Positions 15,879-23,727 of a DNA stretch of 64,000 nt are shown one piece after another. Source of the DNA: Pyrinomonadaceae bacterium (GTDB lineage: Bacteria > Acidobacteriota > Blastocatellia > Pyrinomonadales > Pyrinomonadaceae); the NCBI GenBank assembly GCA_030841105.1, contig JAVEDE010000123.1, positions 30,681-94,680 of the forward strand. The letters are read 5' to 3'. Position 1 is the stretch's first letter. Every line of letters starts with the position of its first letter. Under the pieces are notes generated by a model. The model was not told the DNA's origin. It worked only from the letters and a program-made list of their open reading frames with translations, and searched no databases. Position numbers and translations under genes: made by a program.

Positions 15879-17216
15879 ATGAGCTACATACTCAAACCCG
15901 GCCAGCAAGTTCGCACCGAAACGTCCGGGATGACGTGCGAGGTATCGAAATTCTTGGGCGGCGGGGGACAGGGTGAAGTCTACGCGGCAGTGGTGGGCGG
16001 CAAGGCGGTCGCGCTCAAGTGGTATTACCCCGCGTCGGCCACCGCCGAGCAGCGCGCGGCGTTAGAGATACTGGCCGCGATGAGCGCGCCGAGTCCGAAG
16101 TTTCTCTGGCCGTCGGAACTCGCCTCCGCGCCGGGCGTCGGCGACTACGGCTACATCATGCCGCTACGCGAGGCGCGCTACCGCAGCATCGTGGACATGA
16201 TGAAGCGGCGCATCGAGCCGAGCTTTCGCGCGCTGGCGACCGCCGGGCTGGAACTCGCGCACAGCTTCCTCCAACTCCACGCGCGCGGCCTTTGCTACCG
16301 AGACATCTCGTTCGGCAACGCCTTCTTCGACCCGCACACGGGCGAGGTCTTGATCTGCGACAACGACAACGTGACCGTTGACACGCGGGCGCAGGGCGCG
16401 GTCTACGGCACGCCGCGCTTCATGGCTCCCGAAATCGTGCGCGGCGACGCCGTGCCGAGCGCGCAGACCGATCTCTTCTCGCTCTCCGTCCTGTTGTTCT
16501 ACATGTTCATGATGCACCACCCGCTCGAAGGCAAACGCGAGGCGGCCATCCGCTGCCTCGACCTGCCCGCGATGCGAAAGCTCTACGGCACAGAGCCGCT
16601 CTTCATCTTCGACCCCGCCGACGACGCCAACGCCCCGGACGCGACGCATCAAAAGAACGCAACTATCTTCTGGTCAATCTATCCCAGGTTCTTACGCGAA
16701 CTATTTACCAAAGCCTTCACCGAAGGCTTGAGCGACCCGCAACACGGCCGCGTGCGCGAGAGCAACTGGCGCGGCGTCATGGTGCGCCTGCGCGATTCGA
16801 TCATCTACTGCGGCCATTGCAAGGCCGAGAATTTTTACGACGCGGACACTCTCGCCGCAACAGTCAGCAGCGGTCGCGGCCAGAACGCCGGAGCATGCTG
16901 GTCTTGCAAGCGACCACTGAGTCTCCCGCCGCGCATCCGCATCGCGCGCAGCGAGGTCATGCTCAACCACGATGCACACCTCTTCCCGCATCACGTTGAC
17001 GACGAGCGAAGGTACGACTTCGGTCAGCCGTTGGCCGAGGTGACGCGACACCCGACGGAGCTGAACGTGTGGGGATTGAAAAATCTATCGCGGCAAACGT
17101 GGTCTGCCACCACGGCGCGCGGCGAGTTGAAAGATGTCGCGCCGGGGCGCAGCGTGACGCTGGCGCGTGGCACGCGGATCAACTTCGGGCGCGCGGAAGG
17201 CGAGATCACGTTTTGA
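15879..17216 (+). CDS. Ser/Thr protein kinase with zinc ribbon (TerY-P triad)
   Basis: The 445-aa product has a eukaryotic-type kinase domain (about 20-300): glycine loop GGGGQGEV (27-34), Lys47 in VALKWYYP, catalytic loop YRDISFGNAFF (Asp142) and FMAPE. The metal-binding DFG is DND (161-163), as in the TerY-P kinase family. A CGHC...CWSC zinc ribbon (about 310-350) and a C-terminal beta-rich, FHA-like segment (about 375-445) follow. It is soluble, with no membrane helix. ATG 15879 follows the phosphatase stop by 10 bp. Likely substrates are T6SS or VWA components, which is inference. Confidence 0.9.
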   Translation: MSYILKPGQQVRTETSGMTCEVSKFLGGGGQGEVYAAVVGGKAVALKWYYPASATAEQRAALEILAAMSAPSPKFLWPSELASAPGVGDYGYIMPLREARYRSIVDMMKRRIEPSFRALATAGLELAHSFLQLHARGLCYRDISFGNAFFDPHTGEVLICDNDNVTVDTRAQGAVYGTPRFMAPEIVRGDAVPSAQTDLFSLSVLLFYMFMMHHPLEGKREAAIRCLDLPAMRKLYGTEPLFIFDPADDANAPDATHQKNATIFWSIYPRFLRELFTKAFTEGLSDPQHGRVRESNWRGVMVRLRDSIIYCGHCKAENFYDADTLAATVSSGRGQNAGACWSCKRPLSLPPRIRIARSEVMLNHDAHLFPHHVDDERRYDFGQPLAEVTRHPTELNVWGLKNLSRQTWSATTARGELKDVAPGRSVTLARGTRINFGRAEGEITF

Positions 17217-17225
17217 AGCACGGGC

Positions 17226-18596
17226 ATGAATAACGTCGTCAGAGAGAAGCTGCGCGAGATCGTCCACAGACACGGCACGCCGCCCGTCGGCGACGCGAGA
17301 CTCTGCGAAAGCCTGCTCAAAGATTACTGCGGCCAGTACAAGAAAGAGATTTTCGTCCTCGTCTGCGCGGTGCGCGAGCAGTGCGCGATTGACCTGCTCG
17401 TCTCGAAAGACGGCCTGCCGCCCGACGTGCTCCGCACGTTGCTCGTCAAACGTTTGCAGGCGAACCTTTCTCTGACCGGGGAGGCGTCCGCGTGGGCGGT
17501 GGATTCCTGGGCGCACGCGTTGGCAGGGTTCGAGTCCGTCGAGACGGACGCCCCGTCCGCGTCGAGCATCGCACCCGACGACGCCCGCGCGCGTCTCAGA
17601 CCAGCGGGCGAACTCGTCAGACCGGAAGGCGGACTCGTAACGGAGGGCGCGGGCGCGTCGTTCGCGGGGCACAGATACGAGGACGGTATTCTCGGCCGGT
17701 GCGAAGGGGCGGTGCGCTCCGTCGCCGCGTCGCCCGACGGGTTGACGATCGCCTGCGGCGGCGACGATGCGCTGCTTCGACTGTGGCATCTCGACACCGG
17801 ACGGATGGAGACAATCGGCGCGTGCGCCGGGGCGATCTCGTCCGTCGCCTACTCGCCCGACGGCGCGTGCGTCGCCACGGCGAGCGAGGCGAACACACAC
17901 GGCGCAGCAAGATCAATCGTCAGCATTTGGGAACTACAAACGGGCGCGAGCGTCGAACTGGGCGAGTGTCAAGGGCAGTCCACGTCAATCGCTTACTCGC
18001 CGGGCGGGAAGAGTCTGGCGGCCGCCAGTTCGGAGACGACCGACGGACTCCGTTGGTGGAATCTGCACACGGGGCACACGCGCGCGTACCAGTGCGAGGC
18101 GGGCGGCTTGCTCTCCCTCTCGTTTTCGCCCGACGGCAAAACCATCGCCACGGGCGACGGTAGTTTGAGCGGGGCGTCGCTGCGCCTCTGGGATTTAGAT
18201 CGTGGGCAAGCGCGCATCGTCGGGCGTTGCAGTCGCCGCATCACCTGCGTCGCTTACTCGCCCGACGGGACGCTCGTCGCTTACGGAAGTTGGGACGAGA
18301 CTGTGCGTCTGTGTCAGGTGGCGACGGGGCAGACGCGCGTCCTCGGCAAGAATTGCTCGTGCGTTAACTGCGTCGCCTTCTCGCCAATCGGCGATCGGAT
18401 CGTCACTTGTTCGCTGGACGGCAGGATTCGCTTGTGGGACGTGCGGACGGGCAGGTCGCGCGCCGTCGGAGAAAATTACGGCGTCAACTCGGCCGCCTTC
18501 TCACACGACGGCCGCACCGTCTTTACCGGAAGCAACGATGGCACGATTCGCCTCTACCCACTCCCGCCCGAAACTTCGACGCCGGGTTCGCGCTAA
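17226..18596 (+). CDS. Seven-bladed WD40 beta-propeller protein with helical N-terminal domain
   Basis: The 456-aa product has a helical N-terminal domain (about 1-105) ending in a WA.DSWAHALAGF-like stretch, a short variable linker, and seven WD40 blades (about 155-450; repeated VAYSPDG...LWDL.TG). Six of the seven blades have Cys, in a G-x-C-like context, where typical repeats have Gly-His. There is no signal peptide, so it is cytoplasmic. It starts 9 bp after the kinase and is probably the last gene of the operon, perhaps a scaffold for the phospho-module. A 12-bp perfect hairpin follows. Confidence 0.88.
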   Translation: MNNVVREKLREIVHRHGTPPVGDARLCESLLKDYCGQYKKEIFVLVCAVREQCAIDLLVSKDGLPPDVLRTLLVKRLQANLSLTGEASAWAVDSWAHALAGFESVETDAPSASSIAPDDARARLRPAGELVRPEGGLVTEGAGASFAGHRYEDGILGRCEGAVRSVAASPDGLTIACGGDDALLRLWHLDTGRMETIGACAGAISSVAYSPDGACVATASEANTHGAARSIVSIWELQTGASVELGECQGQSTSIAYSPGGKSLAAASSETTDGLRWWNLHTGHTRAYQCEAGGLLSLSFSPDGKTIATGDGSLSGASLRLWDLDRGQARIVGRCSRRITCVAYSPDGTLVAYGSWDETVRLCQVATGQTRVLGKNCSCVNCVAFSPIGDRIVTCSLDGRIRLWDVRTGRSRAVGENYGVNSAAFSHDGRTVFTGSNDGTIRLYPLPPETSTPGSR

Positions 18597-18600
18597 CGAC

Positions 18601-18632
18601 ATCGGGCGCGCGTTTCTCGACGCGCGCCCGAT
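18601..18632. terminator. Perfect 12-bp hairpin between convergent genes
   Basis: ATCGGGCGCGCG (18601-18612) pairs perfectly with CGCGCGCCCGAT (18621-18632) across an 8-nt loop. It lies between the WD40 gene and the convergent ilvE, so it probably ends both transcripts. The T-run is short. Confidence 0.65.
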
Positions 18633-18685
18633 ATTTCCGTTCGCTACTTTTCGGCGCGACACTTTCAGCGCGTCGCCGCCGGTCG

Positions 18686-19810
18686 CTACTCCGTGCCGAC
18701 CGTGAGAAAGCTCTCCGAGATTTTCGCCTCTGTCGCGTTCGACGTGGCGGGCGTCGCGTTCGTGGTGGCGGTCGCGTTGGTGTCGGTCGCGGCGTTCTGG
18801 CGGTGGCCGTTGTTCTCCGGCGCGTCGGCCTTCGTCTTCGTCTCATTGACGTAGGTGAGCCAATCGCCGGGCGCTTCGCGCTCGCCCTTCGTGATCTCGA
18901 AATAGGTCTGCTGGATGCGCGCCGTGATGTCGCCGCGTTTGCCCGTGCCGATCTTGATCTTGTCCACGGAGCGGATCGGCGTCACTTCCGCCGCCGTGCC
19001 CGTGAAGAACAGTTCGTCGGCGACGTAGAGCGCGGCGCGCTGCAAGCCGGTCTCGGCGACGGGGATGTCGAGTTCGCGGCAAATCTGAATGACGCTGTCG
19101 CGCGTGATGCCCGGCAATATCGAGGACGAGAGCGGCGGCGTGATCACCTTGCCATCGTGGACGAGGAAGATGTTCTCGCCCGAACCTTCCGAAACGAAGC
19201 CGCGGTCGTCGAGCGCGATGCCTTCCGAGTAGCCGTTCTTGATCGCCTCCATTTTGATCAGTTGCGAGTTCATGTAGTTCGCGCCGGACTTCGCCATCGC
19301 GGGCATCGAGTTCGGCGACAAACGATTCCAGGAGGAGACGCACACGTCCACGCCCTCTTCAATCGCCTCGTCGCCGAGATACTTGCCCCAGTCCCACGCG
19401 CCGATGTAGCAGGCGAGCGGGTTCGGGAAGGGATTGACGCCGAAGGCGGGGCGCGCTTCGTCCAGACTGCGGAAGATGATCGGGCGCAGGTAGCACTGTT
19501 CCATGTCGCCGCGCTGGACGAGTCCGACGGTCGCGTCGCACAGTTGGTCGAGCGTCCACTCGTGTTCCATGCGATAGATTTTCGCGGAGTTCATCAAGCG
19601 GCGCATGTGTTCGCGCAGGCGAAAGATGGCGGGGCCGCGTTTCGTGTCGTAGCAGCGAATGCCCTCGAAGACGCTCGAACCGTAGTGCAGCACGTGCGAC
19701 ATCACATGGACGCGCGCGTCGTTCCATTGGATGTATTCACCGTTGTGCCAGATGAAGGGGTTGATGCGCGGCGTCTTCACGTTTCCGGTGGGTGCGTCGT
19801 CTGCAAACAT
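18686..19810 (-). CDS. ilvE: Branched-chain amino acid aminotransferase
   Basis: PLP-dependent transaminase of Leu/Ile/Val synthesis and breakdown, moving the amino group between branched-chain amino acids and 2-oxoglutarate. The 374-aa product has fold-type IV features: VMSHVLHYGSSVFEGIR, YLRPIIFRS, the PLP-lysine region MAKSGANYMNS, and GSGENIFLV with GTAAEVTPIRS. It has a C-terminal Asn/Thr/Ala-rich extension of about 50 residues beyond the usual 300-310 aa. ATG at 19810 is preceded by AAGGAG at proper spacing; a GTG eight codons earlier lacks this. A promoter-like pair lies upstream. Confidence 0.93.
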   Translation of the reverse strand: MFADDAPTGNVKTPRINPFIWHNGEYIQWNDARVHVMSHVLHYGSSVFEGIRCYDTKRGPAIFRLREHMRRLMNSAKIYRMEHEWTLDQLCDATVGLVQRGDMEQCYLRPIIFRSLDEARPAFGVNPFPNPLACYIGAWDWGKYLGDEAIEEGVDVCVSSWNRLSPNSMPAMAKSGANYMNSQLIKMEAIKNGYSEGIALDDRGFVSEGSGENIFLVHDGKVITPPLSSSILPGITRDSVIQICRELDIPVAETGLQRAALYVADELFFTGTAAEVTPIRSVDKIKIGTGKRGDITARIQQTYFEITKGEREAPGDWLTYVNETKTKADAPENNGHRQNAATDTNATATTNATPATSNATEAKISESFLTVGTE

Positions 19811-19937
19811 TGATTCGCTCCTTTGTTCGTCCACGCCGCTTCACAGGCCGGTGGCGAAATTAAAATGGGATGATTCCATTAACGAAAATGGATTGTGCTC
19901 CCGGTCAGAGGCATTTACACGCGGTAGATTAAACCGC

Positions 19938-19967
19938 ACAATAGCAAGAAACCGCCGCGGCTTGCAA
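19938..19967 (-). promoter_or_regulatory. Possible promoter of ilvE
   Basis: On the minus strand, TTGCAA (19967-19962), an 18-bp spacer and TATTGT (19943-19938) lie about 130 bp before ilvE. No T-box or other leader structure was recognised in the rest of the leader. Confidence 0.4.
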
Positions 19968-20073
19968 GCGCGCTCCCTTGCTTCTTTCCGCCCGCGCGAC
20001 ATACCATCTTTGTTGTCTTTATAAACATTGATTCGAGGCGAAATTCCGCGCCCCGCGGCGCGTCCGGCGCGCG

Positions 20074-21369
20074 ATGCGAGACCGACGAACACGTGTTCAA
20101 CTTTCGACTCTCGCGCTCGCCGCCTGCGCCGCGCTCGCACACGCAAATTGCCGCATGCCGCAAAACTCAAACGCCGACAAAGCACCGCCCGCCGCTGCCA
20201 CTCCCGAAGTTGAAGCCGGAGTTAAAAGCGAAGTCAAAAGCGTGGACGACCCGCGCTCCCTACACATGCGCGCGATCCTGATAGACATGCACGCCGACAC
20301 CGTGCAGCGCATGCTTGACGAAGGCGCGGACATCAACGCGCGCCTCGCCGACGGACACCTCGACGCCCCGCGCATGAAAGAGGGCGGCCTCGACGCGCAG
20401 TTCTTCTCCATCTGGGTCGAGCCGGATTTCTTCGGCGTCGGCGGCAAGTCTGCGATTGAACGCGCGGACAAACAGATCGCCGCCGTGCGCGCGCTCGCCG
20501 AACAGCACCCGGAGACTTGGGAACTGGCGATCACCGCCGCCGACGTTCGCCGCATCGCCTCGGCGGGGCGACTCGCCGCGTTGATGGGTCTCGAAGGCGG
20601 CTATGCGATTGACGAGCGTCTGGAGAACGTCGAGAAATATTATCGCCTCGGCGTGCGTTACATGTCGCCCGCGTGGTCGGTCTCTTTGAGTTGGGCTGGC
20701 TCGTCGGGCGATGAAGTGGGACAGACGCGCGGCCTCAACGAGTTCGGGCGGGCGGTCGTCGCCGAGATGAACCGCCTCGGCATCATGGTTGACGTGTCGC
20801 ACGTCTCCGACCAAACCTTCTGGGACATCATCGAAACTTCCACCAAGCCGGTCATCGCCACACACTCCGGCGTGCGCTCAATCGTCAACGTCCCGCGCAA
20901 CCTGACGGACGATCAACTGCGCGCGCTCGCGCGCACGGGCGGCCTCTGCGCCGTCGTCTTCTACCCGCGCTTCATCGAGCCGGGCTGGCAGGAGGCGCAA
21001 CGAAAAGTTGACGCCGAGATCGCGCCGCTCGTCGCAGAGGCTTCACGCAAGGCCAAGGGCACGCCCGCGCAAAAGAAACTCGCGCGCGACCGCGTGCGCG
21101 AGCGCGAATACGTGAAGCGACTGCCGCCCGTCTCCGTCGCGCGCGTCGTTGACCACATTGACTACATCGTCCAACTCGTCGGCGTGGATCACGTCGGCGT
21201 CGGCTCAGACTTCGACGGCATTCAGGCCGTCCCGCACGACCTCTCGACGGCCGCCGAGTTCCCGAACCTGACGGCCGAACTGCTCCGGCGCGGCTACACC
21301 GAAATTGACATCCACAAGATCCTCGGCGGCAACATGCTGCGCGTGATGGAGGCGGTGGAAAAGAAGTGA
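20074..21369 (+). CDS. Membrane (renal-type) dipeptidase, peptidase family M19
   Basis: Zinc dipeptidase of the amidohydrolase fold that hydrolyses dipeptides. The 431-aa product has the M19 motifs in order: IDMHADT (metal-binding His/Asp), MGLEGGYAI (bridging Glu), DVSHVSDQTFWDI, THSGVRSI and VGSDFDGI. The first 30 residues are basic then hydrophobic (LALAACAALAHANC), consistent with a signal peptide or lipoprotein anchor, so a periplasmic enzyme is likely. The N-terminus is short and another start is possible. It is probably monocistronic; a long hairpin follows. Confidence 0.9.
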   Translation: MRDRRTRVQLSTLALAACAALAHANCRMPQNSNADKAPPAAATPEVEAGVKSEVKSVDDPRSLHMRAILIDMHADTVQRMLDEGADINARLADGHLDAPRMKEGGLDAQFFSIWVEPDFFGVGGKSAIERADKQIAAVRALAEQHPETWELAITAADVRRIASAGRLAALMGLEGGYAIDERLENVEKYYRLGVRYMSPAWSVSLSWAGSSGDEVGQTRGLNEFGRAVVAEMNRLGIMVDVSHVSDQTFWDIIETSTKPVIATHSGVRSIVNVPRNLTDDQLRALARTGGLCAVVFYPRFIEPGWQEAQRKVDAEIAPLVAEASRKAKGTPAQKKLARDRVREREYVKRLPPVSVARVVDHIDYIVQLVGVDHVGVGSDFDGIQAVPHDLSTAAEFPNLTAELLRRGYTEIDIHKILGGNMLRVMEAVEKK

Positions 21370-21378
21370 TGAGTAGTT

Positions 21379-21436
21379 TTCACTACGAAGACACGAAGTT
21401 AAACCTTTATAGTTTGCTTCGTGTCTTCGTGGTGAA
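21379..21436. repeat. 20-bp inverted repeat (hairpin) after the dipeptidase gene
   Basis: Arms 21379-21398 and 21417-21436 pair over 20 positions with one G-T wobble, around an AT-rich 18-nt loop. The arms contain ACGAAGACACGAAG. It may act as a terminator or transcript stabiliser before nfo. Confidence 0.75.
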
Positions 21437-21468
21437 GATAAGATTTAGTGTCGCCGGTTAAAGTCTAA

Positions 21469-22413
21469 ATGCATCAATCCTCAAACAGTTTTCCGCGCAT
21501 CGGACTCCACTTGCCGATTGCGGGCGGTTTGCAGAACGCGCTGACGAAGGCGCACGCGCTCGGCTGCGACACGGTGCAAATCTTTTCGCGCAACCCGCGC
21601 GGCTGGAAGGCGAAAGAGTTGGCGGGCGAAGAGGTGGAAACTTTCCGGCGCGTCCGGCGCGAGACGGGCATCGCGCCCGTCGTCATTCACGCCAACTACT
21701 TGATCAATCTCGCGGCGGCCGACGAAGTGATCCGCGAGAAGTCCGTCGCCTCGTTCCGCGAAGAGGTGGAGCGCGGCATCATGCTCGGCGCGGATTATCT
21801 GGTGGTGCATCCGGGCAGCGCGAAGGGCGCGTGCGAGGCGGACGGCGTGCGCACCTGCGGCGATAGTTTGCGCGCCGCCTGCCGTGGCCTCGACCTCTCA
21901 AGGTTTCGCGTGCTGCTCGAAAACACCGCGGGGCAGGGCGCGTGCATCGGCCACCGCTTCGAGCACCTGCGCGACATCATCGCCGACTGTCCCGCGCTCA
22001 ACCTCGGCGTCTGCTTCGACACCGCGCACGCCTTCACCGCAGGCTACGACATACGCGACGAGGACGGACTCGCGGCCACCTTCGACGCGCTCGAACGAAA
22101 CGTCGGCACGGCGCAGGTGCGCGCCGTCCACTTCAACGACTCGAAGGCCGACTACAACTCGCGCGTGGATCGCCACTGGCACATCGGCCTCGGCCACATC
22201 GGCACGGAAGCCCTCGCGCGCGTCGCCGCGCACCCGAAACTCACGCAGGCCGCGTTCATCCTTGAAACGCCGCAAGACGAACTCGGCGACGACACGCGCA
22301 ACCTCGCCGCGCTCCGTTCATTCATCGCGGCGGACGGCGGCGACGGACGCGTAGCGGGCGCGACGATTAGAGATGAACGGGCGGGCGAGAGGGACAGGAA
22401 CGGGCGAGAGTAA
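21469..22413 (+). CDS. nfo: Endonuclease IV (AP endonuclease)
   Basis: Zinc-dependent endonuclease of base-excision repair that cuts 5' to abasic sites. The 314-aa product has the family motifs: IGLHLPIAGG, VQIFSRNPRGW, VVIHANYLINLA, VVHPGSAKG, LLENTAGQG, GVCFDTAHAF, VHFNDSKADYNSRVDRHWHIGLGHIG and ILETPQD. All nine zinc ligands expected for a three-metal site appear present. The C-terminus has about 30 extra polar residues. Start ATG 21469 matches the family N-terminus (GLHLPIA at residue 12). Confidence 0.95.
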   Translation: MHQSSNSFPRIGLHLPIAGGLQNALTKAHALGCDTVQIFSRNPRGWKAKELAGEEVETFRRVRRETGIAPVVIHANYLINLAAADEVIREKSVASFREEVERGIMLGADYLVVHPGSAKGACEADGVRTCGDSLRAACRGLDLSRFRVLLENTAGQGACIGHRFEHLRDIIADCPALNLGVCFDTAHAFTAGYDIRDEDGLAATFDALERNVGTAQVRAVHFNDSKADYNSRVDRHWHIGLGHIGTEALARVAAHPKLTQAAFILETPQDELGDDTRNLAALRSFIAADGGDGRVAGATIRDERAGERDRNGRE

Positions 22414-22431
22414 CAGAGATGGGCGGGCGAG

Positions 22432-22500
22432 ATGAGCAGTAAGAAGTGCCCACGTTGCGGGATGGTGAACTGGGCGGAGGCCGCCGCGTGTAAGCGTTGA
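22432..22500 (+). pseudogene. Zinc-ribbon protein start interrupted by TGA at a Cys codon
   Basis: ATG 22432 opens MSSKKCPRCGMVNWAEAAACKR and then meets TGA where the second CxxC motif needs its last Cys (CKR[C]G). The first knuckle is intact. TGC or TGT to TGA is one base change. Downstream sequence in frame shows no clear domain, so this looks like a degraded small zinc-ribbon gene. Recoding as selenocysteine is possible in principle but nothing else supports it. Confidence 0.5.
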
Positions 22501-22670
22501 GGCGCGGCCTCTGGCGCAGCGTGCGCGCCTACACCGAGCGGTACGCGTCGCAGCATTTCACTTGCGGCAAAAGCGGCGCGGAGGATTGTTTCGAGTGAGA
22601 GACGCGCGCCTGACTCTCGCCGGACGCCGCCGCGAAGTCGGAAAGTTCTTCGCGAAATAGAATAAAATCC

Positions 22671-22699
22671 TTGACACCCGTCCGCATTTCTTCTATTGA
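22671..22699 (+). promoter_or_regulatory. Sigma70-type promoter of the amidase gene
   Basis: A perfect TTGACA (22671-22676), a 17-bp spacer and TATTGA (22694-22699) in a locally AT-rich stretch, about 100 bp before the amidase start. This is one of the best matches in the window. Confidence 0.7.
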
Positions 22700-22803
22700 A
22701 GCATTCCCTTGCGCGTCTTCTTCAAGTTCAGATGCCGCCCCGCTCGCGCTCTGAGTTGGTTCTCAAACGCACCACAAACAGGAACTGTAGAGGAGCTTTA
22801 GCG

Positions 22804-23436
22804 ATGGCTAAGACAGGTACAATCGTCATTGATCCCGGCCACGGCGGCACGGCCACGGTCGGCGGTTCATCTCCCAACAACGCGCGCAGTCCGAGCGGCG
22901 TGCTGGAAAAAAATCTGGCGTTGCAGATGGCCTTTCTCGTCCGCGACGCGCTCGCCGAAGCGGCCACCAATGGAGGCCACACAATCAGAACTTTGTTGAC
23001 ACGCGAGACGGACAGAAATCTCGGCCTGCGGGATCGCGCGCTGGTGGCGAGAAACAACAACGCCGATCTCTTCCTCTGCATTCACTTCAACGCCTCCAAC
23101 GCGCACAACGCGCGCGGCGTGGAAACGTTGATCAGCCCGCGAGCGGGGAACTCCAACCACGCGGCCGACAGAGCCTTCGCGCAGTTGATCCAGACGGCCA
23201 CGCTCAAAGCCCTCCGGGCGCACGAGCCTTTGACGAGAGACCGTGAGGTGAAGGATCAATCGCTCGCCGTGTTGCGCGAGTCGAACCTCGGCACGAGGGC
23301 GCGCGGCTGTCTCGTCGAGATCGAGTTTCTCGATCACAGGGCGGTTGACCAGTTGTTCAACCTCGGCGCGAACGCCCCGCAGGTGCGCGCCGACGTGGCG
23401 CAGGCTCTCGCCAACGCACTCGTCGAAGCGTTATAA
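22804..23436 (+). CDS. N-acetylmuramoyl-L-alanine amidase (Amidase_3), apparently without signal peptide
   Basis: Zinc amidase that cleaves the bond between MurNAc and L-Ala of peptidoglycan. The 210-aa product is the catalytic domain alone: IDPGHGG (zinc His), LEKNLALQ (zinc Glu), LLTRETD, LCIHFNASN (zinc His) and CLVEIEFLDH (catalytic Glu). ATG 22804 is chosen because AGAGGAGC lies 8 bp upstream; it leaves no signal peptide because the catalytic fold starts at residue 6. An in-frame start at 22696 would add 36 unconserved residues and lies inside the promoter. How it reaches the cell wall is unclear; it could be an internal or phage-type enzyme. Confidence 0.88.
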   Translation: MAKTGTIVIDPGHGGTATVGGSSPNNARSPSGVLEKNLALQMAFLVRDALAEAATNGGHTIRTLLTRETDRNLGLRDRALVARNNNADLFLCIHFNASNAHNARGVETLISPRAGNSNHAADRAFAQLIQTATLKALRAHEPLTRDREVKDQSLAVLRESNLGTRARGCLVEIEFLDHRAVDQLFNLGANAPQVRADVAQALANALVEAL

Positions 23437-23458
23437 ATTGTCGGGCTGTGCCAACAGA

Positions 23459-23489
23459 TTGACAACGGGCGCGCCCTTCGGGTTAACAT
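23459..23489 (+). promoter_or_regulatory. Possible promoter upstream of leuS
   Basis: TTGACA (23459-23464), a 19-bp spacer and TAACAT (23484-23489). The spacer is long. It would leave a leader of about 230 nt before leuS, in which I recognise no T-box motif. Confidence 0.4.
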
Positions 23490-23727
23490 AGGCGCGTTCG
23501 AGTATCAACAGGTCGAAATTCAGTTATGAGTACGTTTCACCCGCCAACCAAACTCCTTCTTACGGTGCCGCTCGGCGACCGCGCTTGATCTCTGGCGCGG
23601 GCAGGTTCGACGCGGCGAGACTTCACCACAGCGACCAATTCAACAACGTGTGAGCCGGGGCGGAAGCCGTTAGGGGCTTCGCGCGCGTCCGGCGTGTGAG
23701 TTAGTGTAAGAAGGAAGAGTGTGAGTT

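Noticed and set aside
18407..19813. 468-codon frame opposite ilvE
   Set aside because: Starts inside the WD40 gene and runs antisense through ilvE; a shadow of the high GC content.
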